64,000 nucleotides of DNA from Thermococcus piezophilus (GTDB lineage Archaea > Methanobacteriota_B > Thermococci > Thermococcales > Thermococcaceae): NCBI RefSeq assembly GCF_001647085.1, contig NZ_CP015520.1:1756219-1820218 (forward strand). The letters run 5' to 3'. Below are positions 46,336 to 56,199 of this stretch, one piece after another. The position numbers were made by a program, and so were the translations under genes. Under the pieces are notes generated by a model, which did not search any database, was not told the DNA's origin, and saw only the letters and a program-made list of their open reading frames with translations. Positions within the stretch are counted from its first letter, which is position 1; each line of letters starts with the position of its first letter.

Positions 46336-48201
46336 ATGTCAATGAAAGGATGGTGGGGAAGGATCCTCCGGGTCGACTTGACCAACAACAAAGTCTGGGT
46401 GCAGGAGTATTCTCCCGATGTGGCTCAGCAGTTTATCGGGGGTAGAGGTCTCGCAATCAAGATCCTCTGGGATGAAGTCAAAGGTGCCGACCCGCTTGGG
46501 CCGGAGAACAAGCTCGTTTTTGCTGCGGGTCCGTTCAACGGTTTACCAACTCCGAGCGGCGGTAAGCTCGTCGTCGCCGCCAAGAGCCCGCTCACCGGCG
46601 GTTACGGTGATGGTAACCTCGGCACCATGGCGACTGTCCACCTGAGAAAGGCCGGTTATGATGCCATCGTCGTTGAGGGCAAGGCCAAGAAGCCGGTTTA
46701 CCTCTACATAGAGAACGACAACGTTAGCATACTCAGCGCTGAGGGCCTCTGGGGTCTCGACACCTTCAAGACAGAGGAGGAGCTCAAGAAGATACACGGC
46801 AAGAACGTCGGAATCCTTAGCATCGGTCCGGGTGGAGAAAACCTTGTCCGCTACGCCGTCGTCATGTCACAGGAGGGCAGGGCCGCTGGAAGGCCCGGTA
46901 TGGGTGCCGTAATGGGAAGCAAAAAGCTCAAGGCCGTCGTCATAAAGGGAACGAAGGAGATACCAGTCGCTGACAAGAAAAAGCTCCAGGAGCTCTCAAA
47001 GGAGGCCTACAAGGCAATCCAGAGCTCGCCGGCTTACCCCTTCTGGAAGAGGCAGGGAACCATGGCCGCTGTCGAGTGGACCAACGAAAACAGCGCCCTG
47101 CCGACGAGGAACTTCAGCGACGGTTCCTTCGAGTTTGCACGCTCGATCGATGGATACACCATGGAGGGCATGAAGGTCAAGCAGCGCGGTTGTCCGTACT
47201 GTAACATGCCCTGTGGAAACGTCGTCCTCGATGCCGAAGCCCAGGAGAGCGAGCTTGACTACGAGAACGTTGCCCTGCTCGGCTCAAACCTCGGCCTTGG
47301 CAAGCTCAATGAGGTTTCGGTCCTCAACAGGCTCGCCGACATGTACGGCCTCGACACCATTTCACTCGGTGTATCGATATCATTCGTGATGGAGGCTGTA
47401 GAGAGGGGACTCCTTAAGGAAGGTCCGACCTTTGGGGACTTCAAGGGCGCCAAGCAGCTCATTGAGGACATCGCCTTTAGGAGGGGAGAGCTCGGCAACT
47501 TCGCCGCCGAAGGCGTCATGAGGATGAGCCAGAAGCTCGGCGATGACAGCTTCGCCATGCACGTAAAGGGCCTTGAGACGAGCGGTTACAACTGCTTCAT
47601 CTATCCGGCCATGGCGCTCGCCTTCGGTACCAGCTCAATCGGTGCTCACCATAAGGAGGCATGGGTCATCGCCTGGGAGATTGGCACCGCTCCAATCGAG
47701 GGTGAGCAGGCCAAGAAGGTCGAGTACAAAATCACCTACAACCCGGAGAAGGCCGCTAAGGTTATCGAGCTCCAGCGCCTCAGGGGAGGCCTCTTTGAGA
47801 TGCTCACCGCATGTAGGCTTCCATGGGTCGAGGTCGGCCTGAGCCTCGACTACTATCCGAAGCTCCTCGAGGCCATTACCGGCGTAAAATACACCTGGGA
47901 CGACCTCTACAGGGCAGCCGACAGGGTCTACGCACTCATCAGGGCCTTTTGGGTCAGAGAGTTCAACGGCAAGTGGGACAGAAAGATGGACTACCCGCCG
48001 AAGAGGTGGTTCATCGAGGGCCTCAAGAGCGGCTCGTACAAGGGCATGCACCTCGATGAGAAGCAGTACGACAAGCTTCTCAGCGAGTACTACAGGCTCA
48101 GGGGATGGGACGAGCGCGGAATCCCGAAGGAGGAGACCCTCAAGGAGCTCGGCCTCGAGGAGGTTATCCCAGAGCTCGAGAAGGTTACAAAGCTCGAGTG
48201 A
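46336..48201 (+). CDS. for: Tungsten formaldehyde:ferredoxin oxidoreductase
   Basis: 621 residues of the aldehyde:ferredoxin oxidoreductase family. It oxidises short aldehydes to acids and reduces ferredoxin with a tungsten bis-pterin and a [4Fe-4S] cluster. Length and text ([53 protein letters not shown] for three of the cluster Cys, [15 protein letters not shown] with the fourth) match FOR of P. furiosus rather than AOR or GAPOR. TATA CCCTTATATCC lies near 46291-46301 and GAGGTGAT 7 bases before the ATG. A MoaD-like gene follows by 62 bp. Confidence 0.95.
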   Translation: MSMKGWWGRILRVDLTNNKVWVQEYSPDVAQQFIGGRGLAIKILWDEVKGADPLGPENKLVFAAGPFNGLPTPSGGKLVVAAKSPLTGGYGDGNLGTMATVHLRKAGYDAIVVEGKAKKPVYLYIENDNVSILSAEGLWGLDTFKTEEELKKIHGKNVGILSIGPGGENLVRYAVVMSQEGRAAGRPGMGAVMGSKKLKAVVIKGTKEIPVADKKKLQELSKEAYKAIQSSPAYPFWKRQGTMAAVEWTNENSALPTRNFSDGSFEFARSIDGYTMEGMKVKQRGCPYCNMPCGNVVLDAEAQESELDYENVALLGSNLGLGKLNEVSVLNRLADMYGLDTISLGVSISFVMEAVERGLLKEGPTFGDFKGAKQLIEDIAFRRGELGNFAAEGVMRMSQKLGDDSFAMHVKGLETSGYNCFIYPAMALAFGTSSIGAHHKEAWVIAWEIGTAPIEGEQAKKVEYKITYNPEKAAKVIELQRLRGGLFEMLTACRLPWVEVGLSLDYYPKLLEAITGVKYTWDDLYRAADRVYALIRAFWVREFNGKWDRKMDYPPKRWFIEGLKSGSYKGMHLDEKQYDKLLSEYYRLRGWDERGIPKEETLKELGLEEVIPELEKVTKLE

Positions 48202-48263
48202 TTTTCCCTTTTTCTTCTCCAACAAACCTTAGCCCGCGGAGTCAAGTTTGTACGGTGGTAAAA

Positions 48264-48494
48264 ATGGTCAGGATTAGGCTAATGGGAGCTTTCGCCCACC
48301 TTGCGAAGGCGAGGGATCTCAATGTGAAGATAGAGGACAAGAAAACTGTGGATGAGATTCTGAGGGAGGTAATTCCGAGGTACGACGAGTTCAAGGAGAA
48401 GATCATCTTCATCAACGGCCAGCCCGCGAGGGGCGACGCCGAGGTTACCGACGGCGATGAGATTAAGGTGATGCCGATTTTGAGCGGAGGCTGA
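48264..48494 (+). CDS. MoaD/ThiS-type ubiquitin-like sulphur carrier
   Basis: 76 residues of beta-grasp fold ending in the required Gly-Gly (MPILSGG). After adenylation and thiocarboxylation the C-terminus donates sulphur to pterin dithiolene or tRNA thiouridine. Placement behind the tungsten enzyme favours the tungstopterin role. The text RIRLMGAFAHLAKARDL and GDEIKVMPILSGG is family-typical. ATG 48264 follows GGTGG by 5 bases. No E1-like MoeB is in the window. Confidence 0.92.
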   Translation: MVRIRLMGAFAHLAKARDLNVKIEDKKTVDEILREVIPRYDEFKEKIIFINGQPARGDAEVTDGDEIKVMPILSGG

Positions 48495-48610
48495 AGGAGG
48501 ACCGTTCTTTTCTTTGCTTTGGAGTTAAGTACAACAACCCGTGAGGGTATCCTCTCGTTGGTGTGAATCATGGAGAGGAAGCTCACTGAGTTCTAAATGA
48601 TTCACCCAGG

Positions 48611-48691
48611 AAGGATAACGGTTTAACCCGTGAGGAGCTTGCGAAGTTTGATGAGAGGATTGAAGGGTATTTGAGGGAGCTGGGGTATTGA
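48611..48691 (+). pseudogene. Short C-terminal coding fossil
   Basis: An open stretch of 26 codons reads KDNGLTREELAKFDERIEGY and ends LRELGY with TGA, with protein-like composition but no start codon or upstream continuation. The rest of the 240 bp between the MoaD-like gene and 48738 holds nothing recognisable. Probably the 3' end of a lost gene; parent family unknown. Confidence 0.3.
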
Positions 48692-48737
48692 GGGAAGGGT
48701 TATTAAAGCTCCTCGTCTAAATTAATTGGGTGGGGAA

Positions 48738-48854
48738 ATGGTCACAAAGAGGAGAACAAAGAAAAAGTACAAGCGCATTCACAATCCACTCACGGGAAAG
48801 TACTATCTCGCCGAGGTTCAGCCCGACGGGCGGTATAAAATAGTGGGACTCTGA
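48738..48854 (+). CDS. 38-residue basic mini protein
   Basis: ATG 48738 behind GGGTGGGG. It opens MVTKRRTKKKYKRIHNPLTG, then KYYLAEVQPDGRYKIVGL. The Lys/Arg-rich start and short beta-like tail suggest a nucleic-acid-binding peptide. A TATA-like TAAATTAATT lies about 18-20 bp upstream. It sits ahead of a PIN-like gene, where an antitoxin would be expected, but no known antitoxin fold can be recognised. Confidence 0.55.
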   Translation: MVTKRRTKKKYKRIHNPLTGKYYLAEVQPDGRYKIVGL

Positions 48855-48919
48855 CATCCTCCCAAGAGAGGGGGCAGGAAGAAAAAAGGGTCAATTTGGG
48901 ATCTTCTGGGCCAAGGGCT

Positions 48920-49512
48920 ATGGTCAGGGTGTTCGTTGATACGAACACGATAGTCCACGGGGCAATGTTGAGGAAGGGTATCGAGGGGCATGGCAGAGCA
49001 CTCGTTAGGAAATACCGCAAGCTTGAGCAATCCTACCGTCTTGTTGATAGGGCAATTAACGGAGAGTTTAAGGCTAAATTCTACACCTCAAACCTCGCAA
49101 TGGCGGAGATGGCGAGGACTTTTGCCGATTTTTTAATCGCTTCCTGATGGGTGAACTTTTCAGCGAAAACAACCTGATAAGTTTTGCACTGCTCGTTGAA
49201 GGCTATTCCCTGACAAAAAACGAATTCCCCCATAAGGCTCTCAACGCCAAGGGACACACCCTCTTTAAGTTCTCATACTCCGGTCTTACTGGCAGCGAAA
49301 AGGTGAGGTTCATATATAGCCTGAGGGGGAGAAAGGGAGGTAAGGGGATACTCAAAAAGCTCAATGCCGTTGAGCTTGCCGCAGGAGTAGTTTTGGTGCC
49401 GGTGCATGCGACGTTTGAATTCAGGGCGTTTTTGACGAGATGGAGGATTGAATACGAGTACGCCCCGCCCATAATGGGCGAGTTCTTCAGGGAGGTGCCG
49501 TCCCTTGCATGA
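48920..49512 (+). pseudogene. PIN-like nuclease gene split into two frames
   Basis: The first frame (48920-49147) reads MVRVFVDTNTIVHGAMLRKG with the leading PIN Asp and NLAMAEMARTFADF with the conserved Glu, then a TGA that overlaps the ATG of the second frame (49147-49512). The second frame contains KKLNAVELAAGVVLVPVHAT, where PIN domains usually have the third acidic site, here Asn. A single frameshift near 49140 would fuse them into one protein of about 197 residues. Alternatively two coupled short genes. Activity is doubtful either way. Confidence 0.55.
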
Positions 49513-49537
49513 AACCCCCGAATACCTCCAATGTTAG

Positions 49538-51978
49538 GAGCTTACCATCGAGCGGCTGTAATCGAAGGGCCGGACTTACAGGAGGGGCATCGAGGTCCTC
49601 GAAGACGAAAACGAGCCCCTCTCAATCCCAAGGATGAAGCGTGCGATAGTAAGGACGAGCGGAGTTAGCGAGACGGAAGCGGAGGAGGCAATCAACATCC
49701 TCAAGGCCGCTCATTTTGGTGTTAATGGGTCGAGAAAGGTGCTCGACTACCTCAAGAACGGCGTTCCTGTGAAGGATGAGGAAACCGCTCAACCACAGGG
49801 GCTGATGCTCATTGACTACGAAAACCTCGGAAACAACGAGTTCATCATTGCTAACCAAGTCGGCTATCCGTTCAAGACCAAGATACCCGATGTAATCCTC
49901 TACGTCAACGGTATCCCTCTGGTCATCATCGAGTGCAAAAAGTTGGACGTGAGCTGGAAAAAGGCCTACGAGCAGATTAAGGACTACGAGAGGGAGATAC
50001 CCGAGCTCTTCAAGTACGTGCAGGTAGGGATCGCCGTCGGAGATAAACCCGTCTACGTCCCCATAGTGCCGTGGCTTGACAATGTTCCGGTCTACAAATG
50101 GAAGGGCGAGAGATTTGATGAGCTGGATAATCTGGTTGGGCTTTTAAAACCTGAGACTCTCCTTGACATCTTCCGCTACTTCACCTTCTACCGTGAGAGC
50201 GGTGGAGCTTTTACAAAGGTTCTACCAAGGTACATGCAGTACCGGGCGGTTAGAGAGGTAGTGAGCATCGCTCTGGCCTACGCGAGGGGCGAGACGGAAA
50301 GAAACAGGGGCTTGATATGGCACTGGCAGGGAAGCGGAAAAACCTTGACCATTATATTCTCCGCCTATAAACTCAAGCGCCTGCTGGTAACCCCACAATT
50401 TTCTTCGTCGTTGACAGGAAGGAACTTGAGAGACAGCTGAGCGATGAGCTTAAAGCCGTGGGCCTGAGCTTTGAAGTCATGGATTCAATCGAGAAGCTCA
50501 AGGAAGTCCTAACCCACGCCGATGGAACGAGGGGGATATTCATCACACTCATCCACAAGTTCCGCGCCGAGGACCTCAATGACGTGCTGGAAGGCCTCAA
50601 TAGGGAAAGCCGGAGAAGAAAGACGATAATGAACCGCAGGGACGTCGTGGTTCTCATAGACGAAGGCCACAGAACCCAGTACGGCGAGCTTGCTTCGACT
50701 ATGCGCTCGATACTTAAGAGCGCGTCCTTCTTTGCCTTTACCGGTACTCCGATAGCAAAGAAAGGGCACGACACCTACGCTACCTTCGGCTATAAGGACA
50801 GGCCCTACCTCGACAGGTACTTCACAACGCAGTCCATAGGGGACGGCTTTACTGTGAAGATAACCTACCAGGCGAGGCTTGAGGGGATGTTCACCTAAAG
50901 AGGGAGCTCCTTGAGGCGTTTCTCTCATCGAAGCTGGAGTAAATCCCAGAGGAGTACCGCAGAAGGGTAGAGGAGAAGCTCAAAAAGAGGCTCAACGCGA
51001 TAAGGGTCCTCCTGAAAAACCCGAAGAGGACCGAAATGATAACCCGGGACATAGCAAGGCACTATAAAGAGAGCATGGAGCCGTTTAAAGCAATGGTCGT
51101 CGCAGTTGATAGGGAGTCCTCAAAAATCCTGATAGTTACCGATATGCTCCTCACGGGCTTTGACGCCCTAATCCTTCAAATATGTATCTGGACAAGCCGC
51201 TCAAGGAGCACAGGCTCCTTCAGGCAATAGCGAGGACCAACAGGCCCTTCATCAAGAATGGTGAGAACGTCAGGCCCTTCGGCCTCGTTATAGATTACGT
51301 GGGTATATTCAAGGAGTTGAAGAGAGCGCTAGAAATCTATGATGAAGTTGATATCGAAGGGGCCACCTACAGCGTCGAAGAGATAAAGGAAGAGCTCAGG
51401 AAAAAGATTGCCAGGGTTATGGGATACTTTGATGGTCTTGAGCCGAGAAGGGATAAGGAGACGATAATGAACGCAATTGAGATACTGTTCAGAAACAACA
51501 AGGGCAAGGAGTTCGGGAGGCTGTCTTCAGAGAAGCTTTACGGTTCATATATGAGATAGTGGACATAGAGGAGATAAAGACTGACTCTCCAATAATTGAA
51601 CTTGACGAGGAGTTCCTCAAGAAAGTAATGGGGGAGAGGGATAAGCGGAAGGCATTTACTAACCTCCTATTCTCGGTCAGACACTACGTAAACACTCACA
51701 AGGAACCTTTAACGGAGGACTTAGTTGAGCAGGTAGAGAAGATAATCGAAGCCTAGAGGCATAAAAAGGAAGAAATCGAAAAGCTCTATGAGGAGCTCCG
51801 TGGAATAGCGAAGGAAATAGAAACGCGCTTGCAGGAGCAGAGAAAGCTCGATTTGAACGAGCTCGAATATGCCCTTCTTATGGTGCTCAAGAAGCACATA
51901 AAGACCAATACTAACGAGCTTATCAAAGGGGTTAGAAAGCTACTCAAAGAAACTGAGGCGCTTAGGTTCACCCGCTAG
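49538..51978 (+). pseudogene. Type I restriction enzyme R subunit (HsdR), decayed
   Basis: Recognisable blocks in order: TYRRGIEVLEDENEPL after an in-frame TAA, LVIIECKKLDVSW (nuclease E-x-K), LIWHWQGSGKT (Walker A), a shift near 50395, VVLIDEGHRTQYGELA (DEGH box), FFAFTGTPIAKKG, stops and a shift near 50895-50940, TDMLLTGFDA, a shift near 51180, YLDKPLKEHRLLQAIARTNRP (motif VI), and helical C-terminal fragments with another stop near 51755. At least three frameshifts and several stops. No HsdM or HsdS is present, so the whole restriction system is gone. Confidence 0.85.
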
Positions 51979-52022
51979 ACGGAGAAAACCGAGGTCGTCA
52001 GTGAGGTCTCGCTCTGAGGGAC

Positions 52023-52505
52023 GTTAAGTATCCCCGCATCGAGATAAGCCCCCTTGGGAGGTTTCTCCCGCTTTCCAAGAGACTCATACTCGACGGTGAG
52101 TTCTACGAACTCATCGAGTCAGAGGAGTTTGGGGTTAATCCAAAGTTTCACGTGGTTCTCCTGCCCAACAACGATTTGGGAATGCTAAAAAGATGGCTGA
52201 AGAGTCAGCTGGGAGAGGGGCTGGAATTCAAGGTGAGACTCTTCTCATCGGTCTTTGGGGTAAAGTACAGAAAAATCTACATCCGCTTTCAGAAGACGAA
52301 GTGGGCAAGCTGCTCTGAGAAAGGAAATCTAAGCTTTAACCTGATGCTTATGGCGCTGCCAGAGGAACTCAGGGACTACATCATAATCCACGAGGTGGCC
52401 CACCTCAAGTTCCAAAAACACTCTCGAGCATTTTGGAAGCTCGTGAGGGAGTATTATCCAGATTACATGCGTGCCCGGAGGGGACTGAGGGAGTACTGGC
52501 GATGA
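52023..52505 (+). CDS. DUF45/WLM-type zinc metalloprotease, start unclear
   Basis: The open frame from 52023 reads VKYPRIEISPLGRFLPLSKR and later TKWASCSEKGNLSFNLML, with the zinc site YIIIHEVAHLKFQKHSRAFW (H-E-x-x-H). This YgjP/DUF45 family commonly accompanies type I restriction systems, in line with the HsdR remnant just upstream. No good start codon exists before GTG 52152, and a better N-terminus (EVVSEVS) appears after a shift near 52010, so the 5' end may be frameshifted. Confidence 0.7.
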   Translation, partial: VKYPRIEISPLGRFLPLSKRLILDGEFYELIESEEFGVNPKFHVVLLPNNDLGMLKRWLKSQLGEGLEFKVRLFSSVFGVKYRKIYIRFQKTKWASCSEKGNLSFNLMLMALPEELRDYIIIHEVAHLKFQKHSRAFWKLVREYYPDYMRARRGLREYWR

Positions 52506-52589
52506 GTTAGTATGTCCTTTAAACTGACTTGCGAGTGTGGGTTTTATTGAAAAACAGGCTTTTTAGCAGGTTTCCCCATTTTTAGGCGC

Positions 52590-52768
52590 TCGAAAAGCGC
52601 CGAGTACAGTGAAACATTGAAAAACAGCTCATGTAATAGAGAAAATCATTCAAAAGTTGAAATTTATAAGAGACGTACGAGCCTTGATCAAACTCAACGG
52701 GACTATCGTCCCGTGCGTTGAAGCTTCGCTTCAACGTCGCGCAGGCGAAGTTTGTTAGAAGGGTTGAT
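52590..52768 (+). ncRNA. Structured intergenic segment facing tRNA-Ser, candidate ncRNA
   Basis: After a hairpin GGCGCT/AGCGCC (about 52582-52599) comes a plus-strand TATA-like ATTTATAAG (about 52659-52667). Downstream are two strong stems, ACGGGAC/GTCCCGT and CGTTGAAGC/GCTTCAACG (within about 52695-52740), then CGC-rich DNA up to the tRNA end. No protein frame. A short RNA transcribed toward the tRNA is possible; equally it may be transposon debris. Confidence 0.3.
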
Positions 52769-52856
52769 TGGCGCCGGGGCAGGGATTTGAACCCTGGCGG
52801 GCTCGACGCCCACGGACTCTCCAGGCCCGCGCCTTCCCAGGCTAGGCTACCCCGGC
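52769..52856 (-). tRNA. tRNA-Ser (GGA anticodon)
   Basis: 88-nt class II tRNA on the minus strand. Acceptor GCCGGGG/CCCCGGC, anticodon stem CGGGC/GTCCG with loop CTGGAGA (anticodon GGA), a long variable arm (GGGCGTCGAGCCC), T arm CAGGGTTCAAATCCCTG, discriminator G (as in Ser) and encoded CCA (52769-52771). It lies 18 bp past the end of rps10 and is probably cut from the same transcript. Confidence 0.97.
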
Positions 52857-52874
52857 GCGTAAAAAGGAGGAGAA

Positions 52875-53183
52875 TCACGAGATGAGCTCGATCTCGATGG
52901 TGACGTCCTCAGGGACGCGAATCCTCATGATCTGCCTCATGGCCCTTTCGTCGGCCTCAATGTCAACGAGCCTCTTGTGAACGCGGAGCTCGAATCTGTC
53001 AAAGGTTGCCGTGCCCTCTCCGTCCGGGCTCTTCCTGGTGGTGATCCTGATCCTCTTGGTGGGGAGCGGGATCGGGCCGCTCATCCTAACGCCGGTCCTC
53101 TCGGCTATCTGCTTTATCTGGTCGGTGACCTCGTTGAGGGCCTTAATGTTGGTGCTTGCGAGCTTAATCCTTGCCTTCTGCAT
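52875..53183 (-). CDS. rps10: 30S ribosomal protein uS10
   Basis: 102 residues with the S10 signature [21 protein letters not shown] and the C-terminal [17 protein letters not shown] component of the small-subunit head. The ribosome site is GGAGGG. It follows EF-1alpha by 52 bp in the archaeal tuf-rps10 order, with tRNA-Ser behind. Length is normal. Confidence 0.97.
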   Translation of the reverse strand: MQKARIKLASTNIKALNEVTDQIKQIAERTGVRMSGPIPLPTKRIRITTRKSPDGEGTATFDRFELRVHKRLVDIEADERAMRQIMRIRVPEDVTIEIELIS

Positions 53184-53235
53184 TTTCGTCCCTCCTATGA
53201 GTTCAGGGAAGTAAAGGAAAGATTAGTGAAGGGCT

Positions 53236-54522
53236 TCACTCGCCCTTCTGAACGGAGATAACCATACCCGCAGCGACGGTCTGGCCCATGTCACGGATGG
53301 CGAACCTGCCCATCTGCGGGATCTCCTTGACCGGCTCAATAACCATTGGCTTGGTCGGCCTGAGGATGACGATGGCGGAGTCACCGGTCTTGATGAACTG
53401 CGGGTTCTCCTCGACGATGTTACCTGTCCTCGGGTCGAGCTTGGCGAGGATCTGCTCGAACCTGACGGCGACCTGGAGGGTATGGGCGTGGAGGACTGGG
53501 GTGTAGCCGACGGTGATGGCGGTCGGGTGGTTGAGGACGATGATCTGGGCCTTAAAGGTGTCCCTTGGCCTGACGACGGTCGGCGGGTTGTTGGTGTGGC
53601 CAGCGACATCACCGCGCTTTATGTCGTTCTTACCGACACCCCTAACGTTGAATCCGATGTTGTCACCCGGAAGGGCCTCCTGGAGTGGCTCGTGGTGCAT
53701 CTCGATGCTCTTGACCTCACCCTGGATCGGCTTGTGGAAGATGGTGCTGGCCGGCTCGAAGATGACGACGTCACCGACGCGGAGGACACCGGTCTCGACA
53801 CGGCCGACCGGGACGGTACCGACACCCTTAATGGAGTAAACGTCCTGGATCGGGATGCGGAGCGGCTTGTCGGTGGGCTTCGGCGGCTCGGGTATCTGGT
53901 CGAGGGCCTCGATGAGGGTTGGACCCTTGTACCAGGGCATCTTGTCGCTCTTCTTGACAACGTTGTCACCCTCCCAAGCGCTGATCGGGATGATCGGGAA
54001 GTCCTTGTAGCCGAGCATCATGAGGAGCTTCTTGACCTGCTCGGCGACCTGCTGGAACTTCTTCTCGTCGTAGTTAACCATGTCCATCTTGTTGATGGCG
54101 ACGATGAGGTGGCCGATACCAAGGGTCCTGGCAAGGAAGGCGTGCTCCTTGGTCTGCGGCATGACACCGTCGGTGGCGGCAACGACGAGAACGGCAGCGT
54201 CGGCCTGGCTGGCACCGGTGATCATGTTCTTAACGAAGTCCCTGTGACCCGGAGCGTCGATGATGGTGATGTACCTGTGCGGGGTCTCGAACTTGGTGTG
54301 GGCAACGTCGATGGTGATACCCCTCTCCCTCTCCTCCTTGAGCCTGTCCATGACCCAAGCGAACTTGAAGGACTTACCCTTCTCACCCATCTCCTCGAAC
54401 TTCTTGATGATGTTCTCCGGGATGTTAGCGGTGTCAAAGAGCAGCCTTCCGATGGTGGTGCTCTTTCCGTGGTCGACGTGGCCGATAAAGACTATGTTAA
54501 CGTGTGGCTTCTCCTTTGCCAT
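53236..54522 (-). CDS. tuf: Translation elongation factor 1-alpha
   Basis: 428-residue GTPase that delivers aminoacyl-tRNA. G motifs are [17 protein letters not shown] and NKMD; domain II/III motifs include [11 protein letters not shown] and [17 protein letters not shown]. The ATG 54522 follows GGAGGTG; a TTG six bases upstream is not the start. TATA GATTTAAAAGG lies on the minus strand at about 54571-54581. The high content of preferred codons matches high expression. Confidence 0.98.
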   Translation of the reverse strand: MAKEKPHVNIVFIGHVDHGKSTTIGRLLFDTANIPENIIKKFEEMGEKGKSFKFAWVMDRLKEERERGITIDVAHTKFETPHRYITIIDAPGHRDFVKNMITGASQADAAVLVVAATDGVMPQTKEHAFLARTLGIGHLIVAINKMDMVNYDEKKFQQVAEQVKKLLMMLGYKDFPIIPISAWEGDNVVKKSDKMPWYKGPTLIEALDQIPEPPKPTDKPLRIPIQDVYSIKGVGTVPVGRVETGVLRVGDVVIFEPASTIFHKPIQGEVKSIEMHHEPLQEALPGDNIGFNVRGVGKNDIKRGDVAGHTNNPPTVVRPRDTFKAQIIVLNHPTAITVGYTPVLHAHTLQVAVRFEQILAKLDPRTGNIVEENPQFIKTGDSAIVILRPTKPMVIEPVKEIPQMGRFAIRDMGQTVAAGMVISVQKGE

Positions 54523-54710
54523 TTTCAAACACCTCCTAATTTTGGTCTAGTCCCGTTTGACTAGGATGGCCTTTTAAATCTTTCGAACTTCGGCTCCCTC
54601 GGGCGGGAAACCCGCCTTTTTCTCGAGGGAACCTCATGAGTTCCGAGGTGAACTTGAGGGATGAGTTTAAAAACTTAACTAATCGCCGTTGGGCAGAGAT
54701 TTGTCAATTT
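54523..54710. promoter_or_regulatory. Promoter of the tuf-rps10 operon and spacer
   Basis: Holds the EF-1alpha TATA box (about 54571-54581). Also a small hairpin GCGGG/CCCGC followed by TTTTT on the plus strand (about 54603-54620); no plus-strand gene ends here, so it may be chance. No other gene seen. Confidence 0.5.
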
Positions 54711-56052
54711 TCAGGACAAGCCTTCAAACTCCTTCAAATCCCATACGAGCCAGCCTTCCTCCTTCAGCCTTTCCTTCCCTTCAACACTCTTCACCACTAA
54801 ACCAAAGCTCTTCTCCCAATTGTTCAATCATACAAGCTCCGCTTTTTCCCTAAATCCCTCAAAATTCCCCTTGCCTCCCGATTGCTTGAGTCCTTCCACT
54901 TGACTTCAAAGAAGAGGGCCTTCTTTTCACGCTCATTCAGGGCAACCAAATTAATTTCCTCGTTCTTGTGCCACCACTTCTCAATCTTCGTGAAGCGGAA
55001 CGGAAGCTTTCCATCTCTGTTCATTTTGAGAAGGAACCGCCTCGTAACTTTCTCAAAAACCCAGCCGAGGTAGTGACTGTAATTTTCCTGGATTTCAGCA
55101 ACGTCAAAAGTTCCTTCCTCAATCCTTGAGAGGTTTGGGTAAACGTAGCAGAACCAGAAGGCCAAAAAGTTATCGGCAACGTAGTAATGGCCCCTCTTAG
55201 AGGAGGGCTTTTCAGTAACCGGAACTTCCCTCACGACCAAATCCATTTCAATAAGGTTGCGCAGGTAGGGGATTATGTTGGAGTGCTTCATTCCAGTGAA
55301 GTCCGTTATCTCCTTTGGCGTTGTTTTGCCCAGCGCAATAGCTTCAAGTATGCGCTTGTATGTTTTGATCTCTGTGAACTCATACCTGAGGAGAAAATCA
55401 ATCTCGTCCCTAAAGAAGCTCACCGGATTAAGGAGTTCCTCCCTCAGCCACTCCCAGAGTGGGATTTCAACTTGAGTGATATAGAATGGGATGCCATCGG
55501 TGAGGGCGTAAATCTCAACGAGCTCTTCCAAGCCCGCCCTGGGAAAGAACTCCCTCAAGGTAAAAAAACTCCATCGGTTTTAACTTCATGGAGCCTATTC
55601 TCCTGCCGTAGAGTGGGCTTTTGTAGCTCAACACCTTCTCAGTCATCATGCTCACTGAAGAACCAAGGCGTATCAGTTTGGTCTTTGACCCCGAAAGATC
55701 AAGGTCAAACGCCCTTTGAAACAGGGAAAGAACCTTAGGATCTTCCTTAATCATGTTGGGAAATTCGTCTATGACCCTCACTTTTCCCTTTAGAGCGTGA
55801 AGCAGGCCCTTCCAGTCCTCACGGGCATAACGAACTTCCGGAAAAGCTCTCCCGGCAGTTTTCCGAAAATACTCGAGGTTGTCCCCTTCAACCGCCAGAT
55901 AGTAAACGTGTGGTATTTCCTTAACTGCCTCAAGAACGAGTCGGTTTTTCCAACACGCCTCCTTCCGTATATCACGATGAGTTCAAACTTCTCACTCATC
56001 AACTTCTCATTTATGGCCCTTAGCTCGGCCTCCTGTCCACGAAGCGGTTCAT
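54711..56052 (-). pseudogene. Archaeal ATPase (PF01637/DUF234 type), decayed
   Basis: ATG 56052 begins MNRFVDR; a shift near 56035 gives EAELRAINEKLMSEKFELIV and IYGRRRVGKT (P-loop); a shift near 55945 gives RLVLEAVKEIPHVYYLAVEG and later KVRVIDEFPNMI (Walker B); a shift near 55545 leads to REFFPRAGLEELVEIYALTD and the DUF234 nuclease-like tail KALFFEVKWKD; a last shift near 54830 gives NNWEKSFGLVVKSVEGKERL to TGA at 54711. Four frameshifts. Such ATPases are abundant, often mobile, in Thermococcales. Confidence 0.82.
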
Positions 56053-56053
56053 T

Positions 56054-56073
56054 ATGATAATCACTATTATCAT
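56054..56073. promoter_or_regulatory. Inverted repeat at the start of the dead ATPase gene
   Basis: ATGATAAT (56054-56061), CACT, ATTATCAT (56066-56073): a perfect 8-bp-arm palindrome directly before the ATG of the decayed ATPase gene, in very AT-rich DNA. It could have been an operator or an integration-related site. Confidence 0.4.
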
Positions 56074-56199
56074 ATTATTATCTTTAAGAATTTTGGTCAA
56101 TTGCGAATCACGATCCGAAGTCCAAGCCACTTTTGAAAAACTCAGAAAATGGCACAACAAAGAAACGAGGAATAGAAAAGTTTAGAGGGCAGAAAGCCC

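Noticed and set aside
52695-52740. CRISPR-like GTTGAA repeats
   Set aside because: They are two adjacent hairpins, not regularly spaced direct repeats with unique spacers; no array exists in the window.
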